DNA of 64,000 nt from Paratractidigestivibacter sp963649365 (GCA_963649365.1 CAVJHQ010000001.1:1-64000), one strand, 5' to 3'; shown: positions 50,405 through 62,671, counted from the stretch's first letter. Made by a program: numbers and translations. The notes: generated by a model from the sequence alone, not told the origin.

Positions 50405-51649
50405 ATGGTTCAGGTGAACAAACTCGCCCCGGGTCTGACCGGGGAGCTCTCGGCCGAGGCCGCCCGGGCGGTGCATGAGCGCATCGCCTCCGGCGGCCTC
50501 GCGCCGTTCGCCTGCAAGAACGCCTCCGCCATCCGCCGCAGCTCCGCCGAGCGCGACCGCGACACGCAGGTGCGCCCCGCCTTCGTGCGCGACGCCGAGA
50601 AGATCGTCCACCTGCCGGCCTACAACCGCATGTCCGGAAAGACGCAGGTCTTCTCCTTCAGGGCCAACGACGACCTGACGCGCCGGGGCCTCCACGTGCA
50701 GCTCGTCGGCCGCGTCGCGCGCGACATCGGGCGCGCGCTCGGGCTCAACCTCGACCTCATCGAGGCCATCGCCTTGGGCCACGACATCGGCCACACGCCG
50801 TTCGGCCACGCGGGGGAGCACTTCCTCAACGACGCCTACCACGCCCGCACCGGGCGCTGGTTCTTCCACAACGTGCAGTCGGTCCGCGTCATCGACGTGC
50901 TCGGCGGCCGCAACGTGAGCCTGCAGACCCTCGACGGCTGCCTCACGCACAACGGCGAGTTCGAGCAGCAGGTCTTCGAGACGAGCGGCCTCGCCGAGTT
51001 CGACACCTTCGACCGCGTGGTCGGCTCCTGCTGGGAGACCGGCGAGAACGCCATCGGGCACCTGCGGCCGATGACGCTCGAGGGCTGCGTCGTGCGCGTC
51101 TCGGACATCATCGCCTACGTGGGCAAGGACCGCCAGGACGCCGTGCGCGCGGGGCTTCTTTCCGAGGACGCCTTCGACGACGGCCTCGGCGGCGGCTACA
51201 ACGCCTGGGCGCTCGCCGCCTTCGTCGCCGACGTGGTGGAGAACAGCGTCGGCCGCGGGCACATCGCCATGAGCGAGGAGGGCTTCGCCGAGCTCAAGCG
51301 CGCCAAGCGCGAGAACTACGAGAAGATCTACGGCGCCGGCGAGGTCTCGAGCGGCCTCGGGCGCGAGACGGCGCAGCTCTTCGACCGGCTCTACGAGCAC
51401 GAGCTCGAGGCGCTGCGCGCCGGCGACGAGTCGTCGGCGATCTTCCGCCAGCACATCCGCGGCTGCGAGCGGCGCCTGGCGCACTACGGCCGCGAGTACG
51501 ACTGGGAGGACGACCTCGACCAGACCGTGGTGGACTTCATCTCATCGATGACGGACGACTACTTCATGGCCACCTGCGAGGCGGTCTTCCCCGAGTCGGC
51601 GTCGCTGTTCCCGCTGCGAGGCTACTTCGGCGACGGCGTGAGGCCGTAG
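50405..51649 (+). CDS. dGTP triphosphohydrolase-like HD-domain protein
   Basis: 414 residues. The HD metal site is complete: an upstream His in HLPAYNRMSGKTQVF, then ALGHDIGHTPFGHAGE and DIIAYVGKD. These enzymes cut dNTPs to nucleosides and triphosphate and influence dNTP pools; others of the same fold act on different nucleotides. It directly follows the gene at 49228 and precedes rarA by 91 bases. Confidence 0.87.
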   Translation: MVQVNKLAPGLTGELSAEAARAVHERIASGGLAPFACKNASAIRRSSAERDRDTQVRPAFVRDAEKIVHLPAYNRMSGKTQVFSFRANDDLTRRGLHVQLVGRVARDIGRALGLNLDLIEAIALGHDIGHTPFGHAGEHFLNDAYHARTGRWFFHNVQSVRVIDVLGGRNVSLQTLDGCLTHNGEFEQQVFETSGLAEFDTFDRVVGSCWETGENAIGHLRPMTLEGCVVRVSDIIAYVGKDRQDAVRAGLLSEDAFDDGLGGGYNAWALAAFVADVVENSVGRGHIAMSEEGFAELKRAKRENYEKIYGAGEVSSGLGRETAQLFDRLYEHELEALRAGDESSAIFRQHIRGCERRLAHYGREYDWEDDLDQTVVDFISSMTDDYFMATCEAVFPESASLFPLRGYFGDGVRP

Positions 51650-51740
51650 GCGCGGGTCGCGCCGCCGATGCCGAGAAGCGCCTCGCGGCGATCCTCTCCA
51701 GCCGGCATCTCGCGTCGTTACATGTAGTACAATCGTTCCC

Positions 51741-53111
51741 ATGGATACCTTGTTCACGCGCATAGAGACGAGCCGCCGCAACGACAACGCGCCGCTCGCC
51801 GCCCGCATGCGCCCGCGCACGCTCGACGGCTACTACGGCCAGGAGCAGGCGGTGGGCGAGGGCTCGTGGCTGCGCCGCGCCATCGAGCACGACACGCTCT
51901 CGTCGGTCATCCTCTACGGGCCCGCGGGCACGGGGAAGACGACCCTCGCCCGCATCGTCGCGAACACCACGCACGCCGAGTTCGTCGAGGTAAGCGCCAT
52001 CACCGGAACGGTCAAGGACCTTCGGCGGGAGATCGAGGCCGCCGAGAGCCGCCTGCTCACGCAGGGCCGGCGCACCATCCTGTTCGTGGACGAGATCCAC
52101 CGCTTCAACCGAAGCCAGCAGGACGCGCTGCTGCACGCGGTGGAGGACCGCACCGTCGTCCTCGTCGGCGCCACCACCGAGAACCCCTATTTCGAGGTCA
52201 ACTCCGCCCTCATCAGCCGCAGCAGGATCGTTGAGCTGAGGCCGCTCGACGACGACTCGATCGGCCGCATGCTCGACCGGGCGCTCGCGGCCCCCGAGGG
52301 CCTCGCCGGCGCCTTCACCCTCACTCCCGGGGCGAAGGCCGAGATCGTCAAGCTCGCCGGGGGAGACGGGCGGTCGGCCCTCACCTCGCTCGAGCTCGCG
52401 AGCCAGATGGCCGCGCCGGCCGACCCCGGCGCCCCCGCGCCCTCGGCCGCCTCCCCGGTGGACATCACCGCCGAGCACGTGCTGGAGGCCAACCCCCGCC
52501 GCGGCCTTCCCTACGACAAGTCCGGCGACATGCACTACGACGTCATCAGCGCCTTCATCAAGTCGATGCGCGGCAGCGACCCGGACGCCGCGCTCTACTG
52601 GCTCGCGCGCATGCTCGACGCCGGCGAGGACCCCAAGTTCATCGCGCGGCGCATCATGATCGCCGCCTCGGAGGACATCGGCAACGCCGACCCGCAGGCC
52701 CTTCTCGTCGCCGAGGCCGCCTTCCGCGCGGTCGAGGTCATCGGCATGCCCGAGTGCCGCATCAACCTCGCGCAGGCTGCCCTCTACAACGCCCTCGCGC
52801 CGAAGAGCAACGCCGCGGAGGCGGGCATCGACGCCGCGATGGCCGAGGTGAGGCAGGGCCCGCGCCGCGAGGTCCCCAACTACCTGCGCGACCGCCACCG
52901 CCCCGGCTCCGAGGAGTACGGCGCGTATCTCTACCCCCACAATTACCCGGGCGGCTGGGTGGAGCAGCGCTACCTCCCCGAGGGGCTCGAGCGGGGCGCC
53001 TTCTACGCGCCGAGCCCGCGCGGCTGGGAGGCCTGGCGCGTGGACGCACTCGGGCGCGACGTCGCCGAGGAGCGCGAGGCCCGGGAAGGCGGGGCCAAGG
53101 GCCAGGCGTAG
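51741..53111 (+). CDS. rarA: Replication-associated recombination protein A (AAA+ ATPase)
   Basis: 456 residues: Walker A GPAGTGKTTL, Walker B LFVDEIHRFN, sensor 1 GATTENPYFEVN, and the C-terminal oligomerisation domain with DYDVISAFIKSMRGSD-type sequence (here HYDVISAFIKSMRGSD) and NYPGGW. RarA/MgsA works at stalled replication forks. A -10-like TACAAT (51728-51733) lies only eight bases before the ATG and no ribosome site is seen, suggesting a leaderless mRNA. Confidence 0.92.
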   Translation: MDTLFTRIETSRRNDNAPLAARMRPRTLDGYYGQEQAVGEGSWLRRAIEHDTLSSVILYGPAGTGKTTLARIVANTTHAEFVEVSAITGTVKDLRREIEAAESRLLTQGRRTILFVDEIHRFNRSQQDALLHAVEDRTVVLVGATTENPYFEVNSALISRSRIVELRPLDDDSIGRMLDRALAAPEGLAGAFTLTPGAKAEIVKLAGGDGRSALTSLELASQMAAPADPGAPAPSAASPVDITAEHVLEANPRRGLPYDKSGDMHYDVISAFIKSMRGSDPDAALYWLARMLDAGEDPKFIARRIMIAASEDIGNADPQALLVAEAAFRAVEVIGMPECRINLAQAALYNALAPKSNAAEAGIDAAMAEVRQGPRREVPNYLRDRHRPGSEEYGAYLYPHNYPGGWVEQRYLPEGLERGAFYAPSPRGWEAWRVDALGRDVAEEREAREGGAKGQA

Positions 53112-53217
53112 CCTTTTCGTTTCGGGTTTCGCCGCGGCGCCGCCGGGCTGCTAGCATGTGGGGCGATCAAACCCCTCATATAAGGAGCCTCCCACGGACC
53201 TCTCGCTCGCCACGACC

Positions 53218-54129
53218 ATGCCCGTCATGCTCACCCAGACCGTCGCCATGTTCCTCATGATGGCCGTGGGCTTCGTCGTTTACCGCATCGGCCTCGTCGA
53301 CGAGGCCGGCTCGCGCTCGCTCACCAACTTCGCCGTCTACGTCTCGATGCCCGCCGTCATCCTGCGCACGCTCGCGGGCGCCTTCGACGCCCACAAGCTG
53401 CAGGTGGCGGGCATCTCCGCCGCCATCACGCTCGTGCTTCTCGCCGTCTGCATGGCCTGCGTGCGCGTGGCCTACGGCGCGCGCGGCGACGGCATCGGCA
53501 AGGCGGGCGTCGTCGTCTCGAACATGGGCTTCATCGGCGTGCCTCTTACCCAGGCGGTCGTGGGGGAGGACTACGTCTTCTACATCTCGGTGAGCATGGC
53601 CGTCCAGACCGTCGTGATCTGGACCTACTCGGCCTACGTCATAACGCGCGACGCGTCGGTCCTCGACGCGAAGAGGATCGCGACGAACCCGGCGATCGTC
53701 GCCATCGTGCTCGGGTTCGTGCTCTTCCTTCTCTCCATAGACCTCACGGGCGTGCCCGGCGCCCTCGTCGACGGCATGGCCGACATGAACACCGGCCTTG
53801 CCATGGTCGTCCTGGGCATCTATCTGGCGCAGGCCGACCTCGGCGGCATCGTCCGGAACCTCTCCGTCTACAAGGCGTGCCTCCTGCGCCTGGTCGTGAC
53901 GCCGGCGCTCTCCGTCCTCGTGCTCATGCTCGCGCCCGTGGAGCCCGCCGTGAAGACGACGCTGCTCATCGGCTTCATCTGTCCGTGCGGGACCACCGCG
54001 GCCACGCTCTGCCAGATCTTCGGCAAGGGGGACTACCGCTACGCGGCGGGCATGGTCGCGATGTCGACCCTGCTCTCGGTGGTCGCCATGCCGCTCATGC
54101 TCATGGCCGGGCTCGTTGCCTTCGGCTGA
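53218..54129 (+). CDS. AEC-family (auxin efflux carrier-like) transporter
   Basis: 303 residues from ATG 53218, about ten membrane helices in two five-helix halves, with VVVSNMGFIGVPL and the distal ICPCGTTAATLCQIF segment typical of the AEC/BART fold. It probably exports or imports organic anions such as malate. The ATG at 53218 lacks a ribosome site; AAGGAG at 53182-53187 sits six bases before an in-frame ACG (53194), which would add eight residues. Confidence 0.83.
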   Translation: MPVMLTQTVAMFLMMAVGFVVYRIGLVDEAGSRSLTNFAVYVSMPAVILRTLAGAFDAHKLQVAGISAAITLVLLAVCMACVRVAYGARGDGIGKAGVVVSNMGFIGVPLTQAVVGEDYVFYISVSMAVQTVVIWTYSAYVITRDASVLDAKRIATNPAIVAIVLGFVLFLLSIDLTGVPGALVDGMADMNTGLAMVVLGIYLAQADLGGIVRNLSVYKACLLRLVVTPALSVLVLMLAPVEPAVKTTLLIGFICPCGTTAATLCQIFGKGDYRYAAGMVAMSTLLSVVAMPLMLMAGLVAFG

Positions 54130-54204
54130 CGCCGTTTGGGTAGAATAGGACGCATTGCGGGCCCGGCCCGCCCAGCCTGAAGACCCCTATATGGAGGCGC
54201 ACGA

Positions 54205-54777
54205 ATGGATTACCTGAACATCGCGCTCATCGTCCTTGCCGTCGTGGCCGTGTGGGCCGTCGTCGAGATCGCCCTCGCCGTCCGCTCCGCACGCAGGAAC
54301 ATCGAGGAGGTGTCCGCCTCCGCCAACGAGGTCATCGCGCAGGCCCAGCCCATTGTGGCCAAGCTCGACGGCATGGTCGACGAGCTCGAGCCCGCCGTCA
54401 AGCAGGTGGGCCCCATCGCCCTCAAGGCGAACGCCGCGATGGACTCCGCCAACGCCTCGCTCGCCAGCGTGAACGCCATCCTCTCGGACGTCTCCGCCGT
54501 CTCGGGCACCGCCGCCGGCGTGACCGAGGCCGTCAACGGGGCGGTCTCCGGCGCCGCCAACTCCGTGGCCAACGCGGTAAAGAGGGTCGCCGGCCGCGTC
54601 GCCGACGAGTCCCCGGCGCTCGCCGAGGCCGCGGGCTCCCGCGACGAAGGCTCCGTGACCATCCCCGAAGGGGCCTCCAAGCCCGCGCCCAAGGCCGAGC
54701 GCAAGCCGACCTCCTACGTCGTCTACGGCGAGAAGCCCGCGGCCGCGGACGGCGAGCCCGCCGGCAGCGCCGAGTAA
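54205..54777 (+). CDS. DUF948-like membrane-anchored protein
   Basis: 190 residues: an N-terminal membrane helix (NIALIVLAVVAVWAVVEIAL), then a helical region to about residue 125 rich in Ala, Val and Ser with coiled-coil character, and a Pro/Ala/Lys tail. DUF948 proteins (YtxG-like) are often next to general-stress genes. Here it comes 15 bases before an RsbW-like gene and a SigB-type sigma gene, so it is probably part of that stress locus. Confidence 0.65.
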   Translation: MDYLNIALIVLAVVAVWAVVEIALAVRSARRNIEEVSASANEVIAQAQPIVAKLDGMVDELEPAVKQVGPIALKANAAMDSANASLASVNAILSDVSAVSGTAAGVTEAVNGAVSGAANSVANAVKRVAGRVADESPALAEAAGSRDEGSVTIPEGASKPAPKAERKPTSYVVYGEKPAAADGEPAGSAE

Positions 54778-54792
54778 GGGAGGGGAGAAGAG

Positions 54793-55185
54793 ATGACCGT
54801 TTCCCGCAACGTGGGGCGCAGCGTCGCCCTGTCCGTGCCCGCCGCCCCCGACTACGCCCGCGTCGCCCGCATGGCCGCGGCGACCCTCGCCGCGGCGGCC
54901 GACTTCGGCGTCGACGACGTCGAGGACGTCCGCATGGCCGCCGAGGAGGGCTTCGTCTACGCCTGCGCGACCGGCCAGAAGTCCGTCGACATGACCTTCT
55001 CGCAAGAGGACGAGGGGCTTTCCATGTGCTTCTCGATCGGCGAGGACCTCGATGCCCTCGACGACGAGTCGCTCGACCTCGTGGAGGCGCTTCTCGACGC
55101 CATCTGCGAGGACTTCGGCATCGATGAAGAGGGCGGCGCGCTCGTGCTCGAGCTCCGGGCGGGCGGTGTCCATGGCGAGCAGTAA
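54793..55185 (+). CDS. RsbW/SpoIIAB-like anti-sigma protein with degenerate ATP site
   Basis: 130 residues. The start follows the RsbW pattern (LSVPAAPDYARVARMAAATL, VEDVRMAAEEG). The N-box normally reads EA..NA..H with the Mg-binding Asn; here it is EEGFVYACATG, and the glycine-rich G1/G2 boxes are also missing. It may bind its sigma factor without acting as a kinase. It overlaps the sigma gene start by 14 bases, which strongly implies partnership. Confidence 0.65.
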   Translation: MTVSRNVGRSVALSVPAAPDYARVARMAAATLAAAADFGVDDVEDVRMAAEEGFVYACATGQKSVDMTFSQEDEGLSMCFSIGEDLDALDDESLDLVEALLDAICEDFGIDEEGGALVLELRAGGVHGEQ

Positions 55186-56044
55186 CGAGCCCGAGAAGGA
55201 CCGTGCCGCAGCCCCCGGGGCCGACGGCGCGGAGGCCTCGGCCAAGGCGGCGCGCCGTCGCCTGCGCCGCGTGTCCAAGGGCAAGCCCGCCTGGGACAAG
55301 GAGCGCACCCGCGAGCTCTTCCGGCGCTATAAGCAGGAGGGCGACGAGGAGGCGCGCGAGCAGCTCATCGTGAGCCACCTGAACCTCGTGCGCTACATCG
55401 CCGCCAAGTTCAAGAACCGCGGCGAGCCCCTCGACGACCTGATCCAGGTCGGCACCATCGGCCTCATCAAGGCCATCGACCGTTTCGAGCCGGACCGCGG
55501 CCTCGAGTTCACCACCTATGCCACGCCCACCATCATGGGCGAGGTCAAGCGCCATTTCCGCGACAAGGGCTGGACCATCCGCGTCCCGCGCCGCCTCCAG
55601 GAGCTCTCGGCCAAGGTCAACCAGGCCACCGACGCGCTCACGGCCGAGCTGCAGAGAAGCCCCACCATCGACGAGATCGCGGCCAAGCTGGGCACCACGG
55701 CCGACGAGGTCCTCGAGGCCATGGAGTCGTCCTCGGCCTACAGCTCGGTCCCCCTCGAGGGGACGGGCAACGCGGAGGACGACGACGCGCCGTCCGTGAT
55801 CGACCGCTACGCGAGCGTCGACGGGGACCTGGCCGCCTCCGACGACCGCATGGTCCTCGAGGAGGTCATCTCGGAGTTCCCCGAGGCGGACCAGCAGGCC
55901 ATCCGCATGCGCTATATGGAGGGCATGACGCAGGTGGAGATCGCCGAGCGGCTGGGGATCTCGCAGGTGCAGGTCTCGCGGATGCTCCGGCGCGCGCTCA
56001 AGCGTATCCAGGAGAAGATCGACCCCGAGGGGCTCATGCGATGA
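55172..56044 (+). CDS. SigB/SigF/SigG-type alternative sigma factor
   Basis: 290 residues from ATG 55172. Region 2 is clear (HLNLVRYIAAKFKNRGEPL, DLIQVGTIGLIKAIDRFEP, TYATPTIMGEVKRHFRDKGW), then region 3 (SPTIDEIAAKLGTT) and region 4 (GMTQVEIAERLGISQVQVSR). The N-terminal 40 residues are acidic then basic and outside the family. Being coupled to the RsbW-like gene it should control stress genes by partner switching. The next gene overlaps its end by four bases. Confidence 0.92.
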   Translation: MASSNEPEKDRAAAPGADGAEASAKAARRRLRRVSKGKPAWDKERTRELFRRYKQEGDEEAREQLIVSHLNLVRYIAAKFKNRGEPLDDLIQVGTIGLIKAIDRFEPDRGLEFTTYATPTIMGEVKRHFRDKGWTIRVPRRLQELSAKVNQATDALTAELQRSPTIDEIAAKLGTTADEVLEAMESSSAYSSVPLEGTGNAEDDDAPSVIDRYASVDGDLAASDDRMVLEEVISEFPEADQQAIRMRYMEGMTQVEIAERLGISQVQVSRMLRRALKRIQEKIDPEGLMR

Positions 56045-57372
56045 AGACGGGCCCTGGGGAAGAGGCGGCCTCCGAGAAGCGCGGCGCGCTCGTGCTGCGC
56101 TGGCGCCCGCGCATGCTCGCGGTGTGGACCGTCGTGGGCGTCTTCGTCGCGGCGTGGCTCACCATCGGCGCGCTCGGCTTCGTGCAGCAGGCGCTCGAGC
56201 TCATTCTCGTGGGCGGCGTCGTCGGTTTTATCTGCAGCCCGCTGACCAACCGTCTGGAGGACCGCCGCGTCCCGCGCGGCGCGGCGGCATTCGTCTCGCT
56301 CCTGGTCTTCCTCGTCGCGGTCGCCGTGCTCCTCTCGGTCATCGGCGGCCCGCTCATGCAGGAGCTCATGGTGCTCCTGCGCAACACCCCCGCCTACATC
56401 GAGCAGGCGCAGGACGCGCTGACCCGGTTCTGGAAGACCTACGGCGAGTCCGCCGACCCGCACGTGCAGGTCACGGTCAACTCGGCGGTCGCGGCCGCCT
56501 CTGCCATGGGCAGCTCCATGGCGAGCGACCTCGCGCGTCAGATCTCGAGCGGGCTCGTCGCGAACCTCGCGGGCATGGTCGAGGACCTGACCACGGTCTT
56601 CCTCGGGCTCGTGCTCGCGTACTGGGTGGCCAAGGACTACCCGCTCATGGCGCGCGAGCTCGCGGCCATCGTGGGGCCCGCCCACAGCCGCGACGTCACG
56701 CTGCTGCTCGCCGTGCTCTCGCGCTCGACGGGCGGCTACATGTACGGCACGCTCATCACCTCCATCGCCAACGGCGTCATGCTCGCGGCCGGTCTCGCCG
56801 TGGCGGGCCACCCTTACGCGGCGCTTCTCGGCGCCCTCACCTTCGTCGCTCATTTCGTGCCGGTCATCGGGCCCGCGCTCTCGTGCATCGTCTCGGTCCT
56901 GCTGGCCCTCTTCGTGGGGCCGGGGGTCGCCGTGGCCACGCTCGTCATCGCCGTCGTCGCGCAGAACGTGGCCGACAACGTGCTCTCGCCCCTCGTCATG
57001 CAGCGCGCCGTGCAGATCCACCCCGCGCTCAGCCTCGTCGGCATCGTCGTCGGCGGCTGCTTGGGCGGGGCTGTGGGCATGGTGCTCGCCGTGCCCCTCA
57101 CGGCGGCGCTGCGCGGCACCTTCGTGTATTTCTTCGAGACGAGGACCGGCCGGCAGATCGTCTCCGAGGGCGGGGCGCTCTTCCGCGGAACCGCCTATAC
57201 GGACGCCCAGGGCAACCCCCTCCCGGAGCTCGACGCGCTGGACGACGAGGGATTCTTCGAGGGCTCGCGCCTGCGCGGCGCCCTGACCGACGAGGACCGC
57301 GAGGCCATCGAGGGCCGCGCGCAGGGGGCCGCCCGCGACGACGCGGCGGGCGGGGAGCCGCAGGGCCGCTAG
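56041..57372 (+). CDS. AI-2E/PerM-family membrane protein
   Basis: 443 residues with about eight membrane helices and the family's central loop. Segments such as GGVVGFICSPLTNRLEDRRV, GLVLAYWVAKDYPLMARELA and SPLVMQRAVQIHPALSLVGI fit the TqsA/PerM group, in which only some members export autoinducer-2. The C-terminus carries an extended acidic cytoplasmic tail. ATGA overlap with the sigma gene places it in the same operon. Confidence 0.85.
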   Translation: MKTGPGEEAASEKRGALVLRWRPRMLAVWTVVGVFVAAWLTIGALGFVQQALELILVGGVVGFICSPLTNRLEDRRVPRGAAAFVSLLVFLVAVAVLLSVIGGPLMQELMVLLRNTPAYIEQAQDALTRFWKTYGESADPHVQVTVNSAVAAASAMGSSMASDLARQISSGLVANLAGMVEDLTTVFLGLVLAYWVAKDYPLMARELAAIVGPAHSRDVTLLLAVLSRSTGGYMYGTLITSIANGVMLAAGLAVAGHPYAALLGALTFVAHFVPVIGPALSCIVSVLLALFVGPGVAVATLVIAVVAQNVADNVLSPLVMQRAVQIHPALSLVGIVVGGCLGGAVGMVLAVPLTAALRGTFVYFFETRTGRQIVSEGGALFRGTAYTDAQGNPLPELDALDDEGFFEGSRLRGALTDEDREAIEGRAQGAARDDAAGGEPQGR

Positions 57373-57457
57373 CTGCCCCGGAACGGGGGCGCCGCCCCGC
57401 GCAGGCCTCGGCTCGCCCCGCGGTCGCCCTAACCCCCTCCCCATACCATGTGTGGTT

Positions 57458-57486
57458 TTTACGCGACGCTACCTGCGCGGTATACT
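57458..57486 (+). promoter_or_regulatory. Promoter of the alaS operon
   Basis: TTTACG (57458-57463), a 17-base spacer and TATACT (57481-57486), 46 bases before the alaS ATG. Confidence 0.5.
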
Positions 57487-57532
57487 GATTCGCTGTATGT
57501 GAACACGCACCACCCGAGCGCAGGGGAGACAC

Positions 57533-60195
<2,663 letters not shown>

Positions 60196-60196
<1 letters not shown>

Positions 60197-60618
60197 TGCG
60201 CGCGCTCGCGCTCGACATCGGCGAGGTCCGCGTCGGCGTCGCCGTGAGCGACCCGGCCGGCCGCGTGGCCTCCCCGGTCTGCGTGCTGCCCGCCGCCGAG
60301 GTCCTCGCCGGCGCCCGCACGTTCCGGCGCGTCCTGGACGACTGGGAGCCCGAGGTCCTCGTCTGCGGGCGTCCGATGACGCTCGCGGGGGAGGAGGGGC
60401 CCCAGGCCGAGCGCGTGACGGCGCAGGCGCGCCGGATCGCCGAGTCGTGCGGCCTCCCGCTCGAGTTCGCCGACGAGCGCCTGAGCTCGGCCGAGGCCAA
60501 GCGCATCCTCCGTGAGCAGGGTCTCTCCGAGCGCTCCATGCGCGGCAAGGTCGACATGGTCGCCGCGTCGCTTTTCCTGCAATCCTGGCTCGACTCCAAG
60601 CTCGACGCCACCGACTAG
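60196..60618 (+). CDS. ruvX: Putative Holliday junction resolvase / pre-16S rRNA nuclease
   Basis: 140 residues from GTG 60196, which overlaps the alaS stop by one base. RNase-H-like YqgF fold: LALDIGEVRVGVAVSDPAG with the first catalytic Asp, GRPMTLAGEEG, and FADERLSSAEA with further acidic residues. In E. coli YqgF finishes the 16S rRNA 5' end. The alaS-yqgF-mltG order is widespread. Confidence 0.93.
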
Positions 60619-60628
60619 AAGGCTTTCC

Positions 60629-61954
60629 ATGACCACACCCGCCAACCCTCAACGTCCGCGCCGCGCCGCGCACTTCTCGACGCCCGCGCAGGGCCAGGAG
60701 TCCCCGAGGCCTTCTTCCGGCGTCTCCGCCCGCCGGGTCTCCGGCGCGCAGGCCGCCCCCCGCGCCGCCGCGACCCCGCGCGCTGCGCGTCCCGCGTCCT
60801 CCGGCGGCGCCCTCACCACCAACCGCATGTCCGCCGCGGCCACGCGCGCCACCCGTCGCGCCGGCAGCCACAACGTCCGCCGCGAGCAGACCAAGCGGCG
60901 CGGAGGCGCCGGGCTCGTGGTAGGCGGCCTTCTCGCGGTCGTCATCGTCGCCCTTGCCGTCGTGTTCGTCGTGATCCCCTCGCTCAACCAGGGCGGCTCC
61001 GATACCCAGCAGATCGAGACCGGCCAGGTGGTCACGGTGACCGTCGCCGACGGCGCGGGGGCGAAGGACGTGGCGCAGGCCCTCTTCGACGCCAAGGCCA
61101 TCGCGAACAAGAGCGAGTTCCTCACGCAGGTCTCGCGCATGAACGCGGAGTCCTCGATCAAGAGCGGCACGTACTCCATCACGGTCGGCGGCGACCTGAG
61201 CTCGCTCATCGAGCTTCTTACCGAGGGTCCCAACGCCGGCGGCATCTCGCTCACCATCCCCGAGGGCTATACGCTGGCCCGTATCGCCCAGGCGGTGCAG
61301 GAGACCCTGGGCATCTCGTCCGACGAGTTCCTGGCCCAGGCGAAGGCCTCCAACTATGTGGCCGACTACCCGTTCCTCCAGGGTGCCGGCAACGACTCGC
61401 TCGAGGGGTTCCTCTTCCCGAAGACCTACTCCTTCGGCGAGGGCGCGACCGCCGACGGCGTGATCAAGACCATGCTCGCCCAGTTCCAGACCGAGCTCGC
61501 CTCCGTTGACCTGAGCTACGCCGAGGGCCGCGGCCTCTCGGTCGCCCAGATCGTCAACCTCGCCTCGATCGTCGAGAAGGAGTCGACCCCGAGCACCCAG
61601 GCGGCCGTCGCCGCCGTGTTCTGGAACCGCCTGGAGAACATGGGCGACCCGAACTACGGCCTGCTGCAGTCCGACGCGACCACCGCCTACTCGGTCGGCC
61701 ACGACCCGACCGCGGCCGAGGTCCACGACGAGTCCGACCCCTACAGCACCTACGTGAACAAGGGCCTGCCCCCGACGCCGATCTGCTGCCCCGGCATCGA
61801 TGCCATCAAGGCCGTCTGCGCCCCGGATTCGGAGTACCTGGACAACGGCTATTACTATTTCTACTTCTACAACGACGCCGACGGGAACGTCCAGTACGTC
61901 TTCAGCCAGACCTACGAGGAGCACCAGCAGGCGATCGCCAATGCGCAGGGCTAA
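60629..61954 (+). CDS. mltG: Endolytic murein transglycosylase MltG
   Basis: 441 residues. A long basic, Ala/Pro-rich cytoplasmic N-terminus precedes one membrane helix (about 95-117). The YceG catalytic region follows: TIPEGYTLARIAQAVQ, ASIVEKEST with the catalytic Glu, and GLLQSDATTAYSVG. It cuts nascent glycan strands and sets their length at the inner membrane. Begins ten bases after ruvX. Confidence 0.93.
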   Translation: MTTPANPQRPRRAAHFSTPAQGQESPRPSSGVSARRVSGAQAAPRAAATPRAARPASSGGALTTNRMSAAATRATRRAGSHNVRREQTKRRGGAGLVVGGLLAVVIVALAVVFVVIPSLNQGGSDTQQIETGQVVTVTVADGAGAKDVAQALFDAKAIANKSEFLTQVSRMNAESSIKSGTYSITVGGDLSSLIELLTEGPNAGGISLTIPEGYTLARIAQAVQETLGISSDEFLAQAKASNYVADYPFLQGAGNDSLEGFLFPKTYSFGEGATADGVIKTMLAQFQTELASVDLSYAEGRGLSVAQIVNLASIVEKESTPSTQAAVAAVFWNRLENMGDPNYGLLQSDATTAYSVGHDPTAAEVHDESDPYSTYVNKGLPPTPICCPGIDAIKAVCAPDSEYLDNGYYYFYFYNDADGNVQYVFSQTYEEHQQAIANAQG

Positions 61955-62465
61955 GGGAGAAGGGCGGCTCTCGGCCGTCGCGACCCGCTACGTCGCCGCC
62001 GTCGAGCTCATCGACGTCGACTCGCTCGCGGCCGCGGACGTGCGCCTCGTGCTTCTCGACCGCGACAACACCTGCGTGCCCCGCGACACGAAGCGCCCGC
62101 CCGCCGCGGTCCTCGCCTGGCTCGAGGACGTTCGCGCCGCGGGCATAAAGACCTACGTCGTCTCGAACAACTTCCACACCGACCAGGTGAGGGCGTCGGC
62201 GGCCGAGCTCGGCTGCGACTTCGTCGACCACGCCATGAAGCCCGCCCCCTTCGCGCTCGAGCGCGCGATGCGGGCGGCGGGGGAGGGCCCCGAGCATACC
62301 GTGATGGTGGGGGACCAGGTCTTCACCGACGTCGTGGCGGGCAACCTCGCGGGGGTCCGCACGATCCTGGTGCGCCCGCAGTGCCGACGCGACCTCTGGT
62401 ACACCTACGTTTTCCGCGTGTTCGAGCGCCTGGCCCTTCTTGGCAAGAAGTTCGAGGGGGAGTAG
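61941..62465 (+). CDS. YqeG-family HAD phosphatase
   Basis: 174 residues from ATG 61941, overlapping the end of mltG by 14 bases. HAD IIIA motifs: LLDRDNTCV (nucleophile Asp and its partner), VVSNN and MVGDQVFTDVVAGN. YqeG-family proteins are widespread and their substrate is poorly defined. No membrane segment. Confidence 0.88.
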   Translation: MRRAKGEGRLSAVATRYVAAVELIDVDSLAAADVRLVLLDRDNTCVPRDTKRPPAAVLAWLEDVRAAGIKTYVVSNNFHTDQVRASAAELGCDFVDHAMKPAPFALERAMRAAGEGPEHTVMVGDQVFTDVVAGNLAGVRTILVRPQCRRDLWYTYVFRVFERLALLGKKFEGE

Positions 62466-62671
62466 GCGACCTCTCGGCCCGCTCTCGGCTGCGGCGCCCC
62501 CGTGTCAGGCCCCCTGCGGCGCTGCGGCGCCCCCGTCCCCGGCTCCGGCCGACGAGCCTGCTTCGCCCGGCCGCCCCGCCCCTGGCCGCCCGGCCCCATG
62601 CCGAAACCCGTCGGCAACGCCGGCCGTGTAGAATCGATACTTGATAAACGATTCACAGGGAGTTCCACGCT

